Positions 1 to 7,740 of a stretch of 64,000 bases of DNA are shown here, one piece after another. Numbering within the stretch: the first letter of the stretch is position 1; each line of letters opens with the position of its first letter. A program made the position numbers and the translations under genes. Source of the stretch: Actinomycetota bacterium (GTDB taxonomy: Bacteria > Actinomycetota > Thermoleophilia > RBG-16-64-13); the NCBI GenBank assembly GCA_016278725.1, contig JADQBG010000015.1, forward strand, positions 162,277-226,276, read 5' to 3'. The notes below the pieces were generated by a model that ran no database searches, was not told the origin of the DNA, and saw only the letters and a program-made list of their open reading frames with translations.

Positions 1-1483
1 CCGCCTGGCCGGCGTACGTTCTGCCCTCTACTTCGACGACCACGCGCACCTCGCCGAGGGAGTCCTTGCCCGAGGTTATGGAACGCACCCGGTAGTCCAT
101 CAGCTTCCCGCTGATACCCACCGCGTCGTCGATCGCCCGGAAGATCGATTCGACCGAGCCGCCGGAGAAGGCCTTGCCCGGCTGCTCCGCGCCTTCCTTG
201 CGGACACCCACCTGGCTCGTGGGAATCATGTTGGTCCCCGCCGCCACGTAGAAGTGATTGAGGCGGTAGATGTCCTCGCGCTCGCGGATCTCCTCCCCCG
301 CCAGTGCCTCCAAATCGAGCGCCGTGACCTGCTTCTTCTTGTCCGCGATCTCTTTGAAGCGCCGGAAGGCCTCGTCCAGTTCGTTACCGCTCAGGTGGAT
401 GCCCAGTTCGACCAGGCGGGACTGCAGCGCGTGGCGCCCCGAGTGCTTGCCCAGCACGATATCGGACTCGCCCAGACCGATATCGCCGGCGCGCATGATC
501 TCGTAGGTGCTGCGCTCCTTGAGCACCCCGTCCTGGTGGATACCCGACTCGTGGGCGAAGGCGTTCTTGCCCACGATAGCCTTGTTGGGCTGGACCTCGT
601 AGCCGGTCAGGTTGGACACCATGCGGCTGGTGCGTGAGATTTCGGTGGTGACTATGCCGACCGGACGGTCGAGCAGATCCTGCCTCACCCGGAGCGCCAT
701 CGCGACCTCCTCCAGGGCGGCATTGCCGGCGCGTTCCCCCAACCCGTTCACGGACACCTCGACCTGCGTGGCGCCCTGAGAGACCGCTGCCAAGGTATTG
801 GCCACGGCCAGGCCCAGATCGTTATGACAGTGAACCGCCAGGACGACGTCCGCCAATTCGGGCACCCGCTCGTAGAGCGTCTCGATCAGCGGCCCGAACT
901 CCATGGGCAGCGTGTAACCCACCGTGTCCGGCACGTTGATGGTGGTCGCCCCGGACTGAACAGCCCGGCGCAGCACCGCAGCCAGGAAGTCCACGTCGGA
1001 GCGGGTGGCGTCCATAGCACTGAACTGGACGTCGCCCGGGCAGAGCGAGACGGCCAGTTCGACCATGCGCTGAGTCAGTTCCAGCACCTCTTCGCGCGTT
1101 TTCTTGATCTGATGCTCGAGGTGGATGTCCGAGGTGGAGACGAAGGTGTGGATCCGCGGCTTCTCCGCGTCCTTGATGGCGTCCCAGCAGGTGCGGATAT
1201 CCGTTTCCACGCAGCGGGCCAGCCCGCAGACGGTGGCCCCCCGCACCTCGCGGGCGATCGCCTGCACGGCCTCGAAGTCCCCGGGGCTGGTGGCGGGAAA
1301 GCCGGCCTCGATGACGTCGACCCCCAGGCGGACCAACTGATGCGCGATCTCGAGCTTCTCCCCGACGTTCAGGCTTATGCCGGGCGACTGCTCGCCGTCT
1401 CGGAGGGTCGTGTCGAAGAACACCACGGGAACGCCCGCGTTGCGCCGGGGCTTCCCTTTGTGCGTCATTTGAGGGCCGGACAT
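1..1483 (-). CDS. leuA: 2-isopropylmalate synthase, C-terminal end cut by window edge
   Basis: Condenses acetyl-CoA with 2-ketoisovalerate, the first committed step of leucine synthesis. The frame is open from the start codon to base 1, about 494 codons, so only the end of the C-terminal regulatory domain is missing. The ORF track omits it because it has no stop in the window. Visible motifs are DTTLRDGEQSPG near residue 25 (metal and substrate loop), HCHNDLGLAVANT (metal-binding His pair) and the family signature around VNGLGERAGNAALEEV. The ATG at 1483 has GGGGAGAG about six bases upstream; a second ATG lies five codons in. A leucine-rich leader peptide and hairpin precede it, so leucine-dependent attenuation is likely. 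Its partner genes ilvDBNC are encoded 12 kb away on the same strand. Confidence 0.96.
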   Translation of the reverse strand, partial: MSGPQMTHKGKPRRNAGVPVVFFDTTLRDGEQSPGISLNVGEKLEIAHQLVRLGVDVIEAGFPATSPGDFEAVQAIAREVRGATVCGLARCVETDIRTCWDAIKDAEKPRIHTFVSTSDIHLEHQIKKTREEVLELTQRMVELAVSLCPGDVQFSAMDATRSDVDFLAAVLRRAVQSGATTINVPDTVGYTLPMEFGPLIETLYERVPELADVVLAVHCHNDLGLAVANTLAAVSQGATQVEVSVNGLGERAGNAALEEVAMALRVRQDLLDRPVGIVTTEISRTSRMVSNLTGYEVQPNKAIVGKNAFAHESGIHQDGVLKERSTYEIMRAGDIGLGESDIVLGKHSGRHALQSRLVELGIHLSGNELDEAFRRFKEIADKKKQVTALDLEALAGEEIREREDIYRLNHFYVAAGTNMIPTSQVGVRKEGAEQPGKAFSGGSVESIFRAIDDAVGISGKLMDYRVRSITSGKDSLGEVRVVVEVEGRTYAGQA

Positions 1484-1552
1484 AGCTCTCCCCTTGGAAA
1501 TCTTTGTGATCATGCCGGAAGTGACGTGCCGGATACGCCGGCCGCGAATCTC

Positions 1553-1573
1553 TCTCCCCCTAGAGGGGGAGCA
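1553..1573 (-). promoter_or_regulatory. Attenuator hairpin overlapping the leader stop codon
   Basis: CTCCCCC and GGGGGAG form a perfect 7-bp stem around a four-base loop that includes the leader stop codon. No T-run follows, so it is not a classic intrinsic terminator. The leader segment GCTCTCC (its Ala-Leu codons) is also complementary to GGAGAGC in the leuA Shine-Dalgarno region. That allows mutually exclusive structures and fits control of translation or of termination. Confidence 0.55.
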
Positions 1574-1610
1574 GCAGGAGAGCGCTTGTAGTGAGCCGCG
1601 GCAAAGACAT
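1560..1610 (-). CDS. leuL: Leucine-rich leader peptide of leuA (attenuator)
   Basis: A 16-residue ORF, MSLPRLTTSALLLLPL, with seven leucines, four of them consecutive. It ends 76 bases before the leuA start. The ORF track hides it as the tail of a 79-aa shadow ORF. It has no clear Shine-Dalgarno site, but its ATG lies just downstream of a good promoter match, which suggests a leaderless transcript. Leu-rich leaders of leuA are an established class of attenuator; function here is inferred from sequence. Confidence 0.8.
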   Translation of the reverse strand: MSLPRLTTSALLLLPL

Positions 1611-1616
1611 GGGCGA

Positions 1617-1647
1617 GCAGTGTAGAACAACCCGCCCTCGGGAGCAA
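1617..1647 (-). promoter_or_regulatory. Promoter of the leuA leader (leaderless)
   Basis: On the minus strand TTGCTC and TACACT are separated by exactly 17 bases. The leader-peptide ATG begins nine bases after the -10 box, close to where transcription would start. Both hexamers keep the strongest consensus positions. Confidence 0.5.
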
Positions 1648-1683
1648 GACCGGCAGCGGCTTGATGCGGCTCTGTGAGGTGGG

Positions 1684-2892
1684 TTAGGGCTGGTGGCGCT
1701 CGGCCATCGGCTCGTACGTGCACTCCTCAGGTCCGCAGTAATGCCCCACGTAGCGCGCCAGCGGGCGGTAGAGCGCCGGTTTTTCCGCCGCTTCGGCAAA
1801 GCGTTCCTCGATGCAGTGCGCGCACCAACCGGCCACGCGGCTCATGGCGAAAACCGGGGTGAAAAGGTCGACGGGAATCCCCATCATGTAGTAGAGCGAC
1901 GCCGAGTAGAGATCGACATTGGGATAGATGTCCTTGCCCTTCAACTGCCGGAAGATCCGCCGCGTGCTCTTCTCCACTTCTTGGGTCAGTTTGAGCCAGT
2001 GGAGGTCCCGGTCCCCCCCCAACTGCCTGATCAGATCCTGCAGAATCAATGAGCGGGGGTCGTAGGTGGCGTACACCCGGTGCCCCATGCCCATGATCTT
2101 CTCTCCGCGGCTGAGCCTTTCCTCGATATAGCCCTCCACCCGGTCGGGCTCCTGGATCTCGAGCAGCATCTCCATCACCCGGGAGTTCGCGCCCCCGTGC
2201 AGTTCGCCGGAGAGTGCCCCGATAGCCGCGGCCACGGCCGAATACGTGTGCGCGCGGGTGCTGGTGACTGCCCGGGCCACGAAGGTCGAGGCGTTCATCG
2301 AGTGGTCGGCGTGAAGCAGCAGAGCGACGTCCAGCAGGTGGGCGACTTCCTTATCGGGGGTCTCCCCCGACAGCATTCGCAGGAAATCGGCGGCGTGGTC
2401 CAGTTCGGGGTCCGCCTCTATCGGCTCCAGCCCCGAACGGAGACGGTGATAGGCCGCCACCAGCGTGGCCATCTTGGCGGTCAGGTCCACGGCGCGTTCG
2501 CGCACCGCTTCCTTTGAGTCGTCCGGCCGAGGATCGCCCATCTTCAGAAGCGGCACCGCAGCCTGCAGGAAATCCATCGGGCGAAGGTCCTGCGGATACT
2601 GCCGAACCAATTCGAGGATATGCGGCGAAACCTGCCTGCGCTCACCCAACCGGTGATGCAGACGACCATACTCGCTGTCCAGGGGCAGGTCGCCGTAGAG
2701 CAGCAGGAAGACAACCTCCTCGAAGTCCGACCGGGCCGCGAGCGTCTGGATATCGTAGCCCCGATAGACGAGGCGGCCCTCTTCGGCCTGAACGTCGCTG
2801 ATCTTGGTATCGGCCACGGTGATTCCGCGCAGACCCACGTTGGTGGTGTCCGGCCGACCGTTCGACATATCGGGAGTGCTGGTTACTTCCAC
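1684..2892 (-). CDS. gltA: Citrate synthase family protein
   Basis: 402 aa. Condenses oxaloacetate (or a related 2-oxoacid) with acetyl-CoA at the entry of the TCA cycle. The catalytic residues of the family can be placed: His232 in LHGGAN, His271 in GMGHRVY and Asp327 in NVDLYSASLYY. The HADHSMNASTFVAR motif is also present. The length suits the shorter Gram-positive type rather than the NADH-inhibited proteobacterial type. GTG start at 2892, with GAGAGAGGG six bases upstream. It stands alone, upstream of leuA on the same strand, and is divergent from the NYN gene. Sequence alone does not exclude 2-methylcitrate synthase, but no prp genes are nearby. Confidence 0.9.
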   Translation of the reverse strand: MEVTSTPDMSNGRPDTTNVGLRGITVADTKISDVQAEEGRLVYRGYDIQTLAARSDFEEVVFLLLYGDLPLDSEYGRLHHRLGERRQVSPHILELVRQYPQDLRPMDFLQAAVPLLKMGDPRPDDSKEAVRERAVDLTAKMATLVAAYHRLRSGLEPIEADPELDHAADFLRMLSGETPDKEVAHLLDVALLLHADHSMNASTFVARAVTSTRAHTYSAVAAAIGALSGELHGGANSRVMEMLLEIQEPDRVEGYIEERLSRGEKIMGMGHRVYATYDPRSLILQDLIRQLGGDRDLHWLKLTQEVEKSTRRIFRQLKGKDIYPNVDLYSASLYYMMGIPVDLFTPVFAMSRVAGWCAHCIEERFAEAAEKPALYRPLARYVGHYCGPEECTYEPMAERHQP

Positions 2893-3145
2893 GTTCGACC
2901 CTCTCTCGATGAAGGGGCTTCGCGCCAGAGAGCGCGCCGGCGAACCCGCAAAGGCGTGGTTCGTATATTAAACCCCGAGTTACTTCCCCACGAAAGGGGC
3001 GTCGTTATCGATGCTGTAACAACCGATTGTGAGGCTATCCGCCAGATATTGGTTAAGCTATGACCAAAGAGCAACCGATCTTGCCGGTCCAGAGCCGACC
3101 TTCGCTCTGCGAACCGCGTACATGACTCTATCAGGAGCAGACCGT

Positions 3146-3907
3146 ATGGCCATGGCTAACCAAGAACGCACGATTGCCGTCTTCATCGATTTTGAGAACC
3201 TGGCCATTGGGTTCCGGCGCCGCCGCGACGACTTCCAGATAGGCCGCATTCTCGAACGGCTGCTCGAGAAAGGCAAGATCATCGTCAAGAAATCCTACGC
3301 CGATTGGGGCGAGTACAGTAAGTACACCAAGCCCCTGCACGAGGCCGCCATCGAACTGATCGAGATTCCCAGGCGAGGAATGACCGGCAAGAATTCGGCG
3401 GACATACGCCTGGCCGTCGACGCGATGGACCTCGCCTGGTCCAAGGAACACATCGACACCTTCGTGATCGTCTCTGGAGACTCCGACTTCTCGCCCCTGG
3501 TCTCCAAGCTGAAGGAAAACGGCAAGCACGTCATCGGCATAGGGATGAAGGAATCCACCTCGGACCTGCTCTCGTCCAACTGTGACGAATTCATCTTCTA
3601 CGAGGACCTGGAGCGGGCGGCGGAGAGACCGACCCGCCTCACCTCCGAACTTCCTCAGGGCAAGCGCGAGGTCTTCGACCTGCTGGTCGAGGTGATCGCC
3701 GCTTTGATGCGGGAGAACAAGGATCCAATCTACGCCTCGATGGTGAAGGACACGATGCAACGCAAGCGCCCTTCCTTCAACGAGTCAAGCCACGGCTACC
3801 GCACCTTCAGCGACCTACTCAAGGATGCCGAGGAGCAGGGAGTGATCAAGCTGCGGCGCGACAAGAAGGCCGGCTGGAGCTACGTCGTCGAGAGCCTCAA
3901 CAGCTAA
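3146..3907 (+). CDS. NYN (PIN-like) domain protein with C-terminal OST-HTH/LOTUS domain
   Basis: 253 aa from the ATG at 3146, which has AGGAG eight bases upstream; the longer ORF start lacks a site. Residues about 8-155 form a NYN domain, a metal-dependent RNase-like fold. Its acidic cluster is visible in FIDFENL, NSADIRLAVDAMD and SGDSDFSPL. Residues about 175-250 (EVFDLLVEVIAAL ... FSDLLKDAEEQGVIKL) match the OST-HTH/LOTUS RNA-binding domain, and the GYRTFSDLLK signature is present. This LabA-like architecture is widespread in bacteria but its substrate is unknown. The gene is divergent from citrate synthase and six bases from the next gene. Confidence 0.85.
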   Translation: MAMANQERTIAVFIDFENLAIGFRRRRDDFQIGRILERLLEKGKIIVKKSYADWGEYSKYTKPLHEAAIELIEIPRRGMTGKNSADIRLAVDAMDLAWSKEHIDTFVIVSGDSDFSPLVSKLKENGKHVIGIGMKESTSDLLSSNCDEFIFYEDLERAAERPTRLTSELPQGKREVFDLLVEVIAALMRENKDPIYASMVKDTMQRKRPSFNESSHGYRTFSDLLKDAEEQGVIKLRRDKKAGWSYVVESLNS

Positions 3908-3913
3908 CCGCTG

Positions 3914-4351
3914 ATGGTTCGCTATCTGCTCGCCCTGGTCATGTTCACGGTGGGTATCATGGTCGCCACCCAGCCCCCCATCAACGCGGCGCTCGCCAGG
4001 CGCTCCGGCCCCCTTTGGGCGGCCGGCATCTCTTTCGCTGTGGGAACGCTGGCCATCGTGGCCCTCAGCCTGCTGGTCACCCGCAGCCTGCCGCTGGACG
4101 TCCGTGAAGCGCCTCCCTGGCAGTTCGTGGGCGGTCTGCTGGGGGCGATCTTCGTGTTCAGCAACATCCTCATCGTCCCCAGGCTGGGCGCCCTGGGCCT
4201 GATCGCGGCCAGCGTCGCCGGTCAGTTGTCCGGGGCCTTGCTGATCGACCGCTTCGGCCTCTTCGGACTCCCCCGCATTCCCCTCTCCCCGGTGCGCCTG
4301 GCCGGAATCGGCTTTCTGGTCATCGGACTCGCCCTGGTGCTGCGCCGGTAG
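3914..4351 (+). CDS. DMT superfamily membrane protein, YdcZ/DUF606 type
   Basis: 145 aa, almost entirely hydrophobic, with four to five predicted membrane spans. It opens with YLLALVMFTVGIMVATQPPINAALARRSG, typical of the DUF606 (YdcZ) half-size branch of the drug/metabolite transporters. The GAIFVFSNILIVPRLGA segment and a final GIGFLVIGLALVLRR span also fit. Such proteins usually work as dimers; the substrate is not known. It begins six bases after the NYN gene and is probably co-transcribed with it. Confidence 0.8.
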   Translation: MVRYLLALVMFTVGIMVATQPPINAALARRSGPLWAAGISFAVGTLAIVALSLLVTRSLPLDVREAPPWQFVGGLLGAIFVFSNILIVPRLGALGLIAASVAGQLSGALLIDRFGLFGLPRIPLSPVRLAGIGFLVIGLALVLRR

Positions 4352-4408
4352 GCTTGGGTGGCCGGTGTTAAGCTGAAGGCCGTAGGCCGAACGGGGACAG
4401 GAGGCAGG

Positions 4409-4897
4409 ATGGTGGATCAATCCGGAGCAGCTTCGCGGTGGGAAGGGATTCCGCCCGAGGAAGCCAAAGCGGCGGCGATCGCAGCGTTCCGCGACACGAC
4501 GAAGCCCACGAACTGCGCGCAGGCGGTCATGCTCTTCACTCTGCATCTGCTCGGCGGCCGCCCCGAGCTCGCCGACGTGGCCTCCTACCTGGGCGGGGGC
4601 GTGGGCAAGACCGGGGGAGCCTGTGGCGTGCTGACCGGAGCGGCCCTCTCGCTGGGCATCCGCGACAGCCTCTACGCCGACGCCTCGGCCGCGAGAGCCG
4701 ACGAGGGCTGTTCCCAGTTTCAACATCTGAAAGAAGCGTTTGTCGCGGCCTTCGGCGACACGGAGTGTCGGGAGTTGACGGGCTGCGAACTCGATACCAC
4801 CGCAGGACAGGACCGCTTTCGCGATGAGGGCATCCGCGAGAAGCAGTGCGTGGGCTACGTAGACTGGATGTGCGACCGGCTCGCAGACATCCTCTAA
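4409..4897 (+). CDS. C_GCAxxG_C_C family putative redox protein
   Basis: 162 aa from the ATG at 4409, preceded by AGGAGG with a five-base spacer; the upstream GTG in the ORF track has no such site. It carries the spaced cysteines of this family: NCAQAV, GGACGVLTGAAL, EGCSQFQ, the TECRELTGCEL pair and QCVGYVDWMC near the end. The family is common in anaerobes and thought to be redox-active or metal-binding, but its reaction is not established. It follows the YdcZ-like gene at short distance, probably in one transcript. Confidence 0.85.
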   Translation: MVDQSGAASRWEGIPPEEAKAAAIAAFRDTTKPTNCAQAVMLFTLHLLGGRPELADVASYLGGGVGKTGGACGVLTGAALSLGIRDSLYADASAARADEGCSQFQHLKEAFVAAFGDTECRELTGCELDTTAGQDRFRDEGIREKQCVGYVDWMCDRLADIL

Positions 4898-4956
4898 GCC
4901 GTCGGGACGATGAAGGGCCGCAGCGCCCCTCACCGATTTCTCCCAGAAAATAGTGA

Positions 4957-4982
4957 AGCCGGCCCAGGGGGGTCGGCCGGCT
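4957..4982 (+). terminator. Stem-loop after the C_GCAxxG_C_C gene
   Basis: AGCCGGCC and GGCCGGCT form a perfect 8-bp stem around a ten-base loop, 59 bases after the stop codon. There is no T-run, so it may be a weak terminator or an RNA-stabilising hairpin. Confidence 0.4.
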
Positions 4983-5115
4983 ACACTGCGGGGAAAACCG
5001 CTCAGCACTTACGTGGCGCGGGCATGGGGGGAATCCCTCGACACGTTGTTCATGCTCAGCTGGATATTAGTGTACGTTGGAGCCGCAGATAAGGCCAATA
5101 CATCTTTTCTATGTT

Positions 5116-5124
5116 TGGTATAAC
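5116..5124 (+). promoter_or_regulatory. Extended -10 promoter candidate for the LysR gene
   Basis: TGG followed by TATAAC gives an extended -10 element in the AT-rich stretch 87 bases before the LysR start. No good -35 box is visible. Confidence 0.35.
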
Positions 5125-5210
5125 GTGGGATTATTGAACTAGGTTTCTTCGCACCACTTTAAAGGACAGACCATTAACCTTAAGTCGGGAACCGTCTGGA
5201 CAGGTGCCTT

Positions 5211-6131
5211 TTGGAACTAACTCAGCTTCGCTACTTCATCACGATCGCCGAAACGCAAAGCTTTACCGAGGCTGCACGCAGGCTGCACGTCAGCCAACCG
5301 GCGCTCAGCTACCAGATAAAACACCTGGAAAGCGAGCTGGGGGCCGTCCTCTTTCATCGCACCAGCCGACAGGTATCCCTGACCGTCGACGGCAAGGCCT
5401 TCCTCCCCCTGGCCCAAGGGGTTCTGCGGAAGGCGGATGAGGCCGCGCATTTCATGGCCGAGAGGCTGGGGGTGGAGCGGGGCGAGGTCACCATGGGAGC
5501 CGTTCCCAGCGTGGGCAACCAGGTGATCCCCCGCATTCTCTCGAGCTTTCGCCGCAACTTTCCCGGGGTGCGGGTGCACGTGACGGTGGCGGGATCGCGC
5601 GAGCTCGAGGACCTGGTCCTGGACGGGGACGTGGACTTCGCCATCGTGAGCGCCCCCTCGACCTCGGACGCCCTCGAAGTCACCCACCTTCTGGTGGAAG
5701 AGCTGGTGGTGGTCGCCCCTCCCGGCCACGAGTTGGGCAGTAGGCACTCGATCAGCTTTCTCGAACTGCAGAAATACGAGTGGATCCTGCCCGACAAGAG
5801 CTTCACCCTGACCAGCCAGATCCTGCAGGCGTGCGAGCGGGCCGGCTTCGAGCCGGACGTGGCCTTCGAGACCGGGAGCCTGGAATCGGTGCTCAGCTTC
5901 GTGCAGAACGATCTGGGCATCGGCATCCTCCCGCGGCTGGCGCTCTCGGCCCACCCGCAAGGTGAGCTCGTGGTGCTCCCGCTGCAGGAACCGCTAACGC
6001 GCGACCTCAACCTGATCCGAGCCAGAGACCGCTACACCTCGGTGGCGGCCAAAGCGCTCCTGGTTCACACGCGCACCACGATGCTCTCCTCGTTCCCGCC
6101 CGGCGGGCAGCCCACCGGGCGGGTGACCTAA
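5211..6131 (+). CDS. LysR family transcriptional regulator
   Basis: 306 aa. N-terminal winged helix-turn-helix at residues 2-60, with the classic LRYFITIAETQSFTEAARRLHVSQPALSYQIKHLESELG, followed by a periplasmic-binding-protein-like effector domain (about 90-295). The TTG at 5211 is the only start that keeps the complete first helix. It has no strong Shine-Dalgarno site. Its 3' end faces serA with only four bases between the coding regions. The effector and targets cannot be read from the sequence, and no adjacent divergent gene suggests one; the upstream neighbours run in the same direction. Confidence 0.92.
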   Translation: MELTQLRYFITIAETQSFTEAARRLHVSQPALSYQIKHLESELGAVLFHRTSRQVSLTVDGKAFLPLAQGVLRKADEAAHFMAERLGVERGEVTMGAVPSVGNQVIPRILSSFRRNFPGVRVHVTVAGSRELEDLVLDGDVDFAIVSAPSTSDALEVTHLLVEELVVVAPPGHELGSRHSISFLELQKYEWILPDKSFTLTSQILQACERAGFEPDVAFETGSLESVLSFVQNDLGIGILPRLALSAHPQGELVVLPLQEPLTRDLNLIRARDRYTSVAAKALLVHTRTTMLSSFPPGGQPTGRVT

Positions 6132-6135
6132 CCGG

Positions 6136-7740
6136 CTAGAGCTCGACCGAGCGCGCCTCGAAGAAGCCGTCCAGCGCGCAGATCTCGTCAAGGATCTCCT
6201 GCGGGAGCCGCTCATCCAGGGCCACGCCCATTACCGCCTTGCCTTCGACCTTCTTGCGGCCGACGTTCATGAAGGCGATGTTTATGCCCCGCTTACCGAG
6301 CGCCGTCCCCACCTTGCCGATCATGCCCGGCACGTCCTCGTACTGGAAGAAGGCCATATGCGCGGCCGGCTCCAGGTCGATGTCGTGGCGATAGATCTTG
6401 ACCAGGCGCGGCTTGTGCTTGGGCCCGATGGTGGTCCCGGCGACGGTCAGCGCACCCCGGCGGTCCTCGGTCTCGACGGTGATGAGGTTGGTGTAGTCCC
6501 GCGAACGGCGTTCGCTGACCTCGGCCACGTCGAGACCGCGCTCGTCCGCGATGGCGGCGGCGTTGACGATATTGACCGGCTCCTCGACGTGGTGCTCGAA
6601 GATGCCCTTTAGCACGGAGAGGGTGATCAGCTTGGTGTCGTGCTCGGCGATCTCGCCGGCGGTGGTCACCGTGATCTTGCTCAAAGGACCGTCGGCGATC
6701 GAGATCAGCAGACGTCCCAGAGTCTCCGAAAGCGGCAGGTAGGGGCCCAGCACCTGCATGGCTTCGTCGGGAATGGCGGGAACGTTGACCGCGTTGGAGA
6801 CAAAGCGGCCGTGGAGCGCGGCCGCCACCTGCTGGGCGATGATCACCCCAGCCTTGTCCTGCGCCTCCTCGGTCGAGGCCCCCAGGTGGGGCGTGACCAC
6901 GATGTTGTCGTACTTGAGCAGGGGATGATCGGCGGGCGCGGGCTCCTTGGAGAATACGTCCACCCCGGCCGAAGCCACCTTGCCCGACTCCACCGCCCGC
7001 GCCAGAGCGCCCTCGTCGATGATTCCGCCGCGAGCGGCATTGATGACACGCACGCCGTCCTTCATCTTGGCGAATTCCTCGTCGCCGATGTAGCCCATGG
7101 TCTCGGCGTTCTTGGGCAGGTGGACGGTGAGGAAATCCGCCTTGGCGTAGACTTCATCGGGGGATTCGGCCGGTTCGATGCCGTTCTCGCGGAAGCGATC
7201 GATCGAGACGTAGGGGTCGTAACCGATAACCTCCATGCGCAGTCCCCGGGCGCGCTGCGCGACCACCAGTCCGATGCGGCCCAGACCGATCAGACCCAGA
7301 GTCTTGCCGGTGATCTCCACCCCTTTGAACTTGGAGCGCTCCCACTTGCCCGCCTTGAGCGAGGCGTGCGCCTGCGGCAGTTGACGGGCTTGGGCGAGCA
7401 TCAGGGCGATGGCATGCTCCCCGGCGGCGACGGCGTTCGATTCGGGCGCGTTCGCCACCAGGATGCCGCGTTTGGTGGCCGCGGTCACGTCGATGTTGTC
7501 CACGCCGCTTCCCGCCCGCCCGATCACCTTGAGCCGGCTGCTCTTCTCCAGCATTTCGGCGGTCACCTGCGTCTGCGAACGGACGATCAGGGCGTCGTAC
7601 TCGTTGATGCGCGAAGTGAGCTCCTCATCGCTCATCCCGGTGTCGACCTCGACCGCGAAGTCCTTGCGGAGCAGATCGATTCCCGCTTCAGAGATCTTTT
7701 CCTTGACCAATACCTTGGCGTTAGCCTTTTCGCCTACCAT
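6136..7740 (-). CDS. serA: D-3-phosphoglycerate dehydrogenase
   Basis: 534 aa, the long form of SerA. Oxidises 3-phosphoglycerate to 3-phosphohydroxypyruvate, the first step of serine synthesis. The Rossmann motif is LGLIGLGRIG near residue 150. The catalytic dyad region shows INAARGG and TPHLGASTEEAQ with the active His. An intervening allosteric substrate-binding domain (about 315-450) precedes a C-terminal ACT domain (about 460-534, DVPGMIGKVGTALGKRGINIAFM). This layout is usual in Actinobacteria and Bacillus. The start overlaps the end of the upstream class V aminotransferase by seven bases, so the two are translationally coupled. Confidence 0.96.
   Translation of the reverse strand: MVGEKANAKVLVKEKISEAGIDLLRKDFAVEVDTGMSDEELTSRINEYDALIVRSQTQVTAEMLEKSSRLKVIGRAGSGVDNIDVTAATKRGILVANAPESNAVAAGEHAIALMLAQARQLPQAHASLKAGKWERSKFKGVEITGKTLGLIGLGRIGLVVAQRARGLRMEVIGYDPYVSIDRFRENGIEPAESPDEVYAKADFLTVHLPKNAETMGYIGDEEFAKMKDGVRVINAARGGIIDEGALARAVESGKVASAGVDVFSKEPAPADHPLLKYDNIVVTPHLGASTEEAQDKAGVIIAQQVAAALHGRFVSNAVNVPAIPDEAMQVLGPYLPLSETLGRLLISIADGPLSKITVTTAGEIAEHDTKLITLSVLKGIFEHHVEEPVNIVNAAAIADERGLDVAEVSERRSRDYTNLITVETEDRRGALTVAGTTIGPKHKPRLVKIYRHDIDLEPAAHMAFFQYEDVPGMIGKVGTALGKRGINIAFMNVGRKKVEGKAVMGVALDERLPQEILDEICALDGFFEARSVEL

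Larger units (their letters stand above)
4898..5210. other. Intergenic region before the LysR gene
   Basis: 313 bases without a convincing gene. The left part holds a hairpin (listed separately). The right part, from about 5090, is markedly AT-rich relative to its surroundings and looks like the control region of the LysR gene. The short ORF 4910..5092 has no family features and I treat it as noise. Confidence 0.6.
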
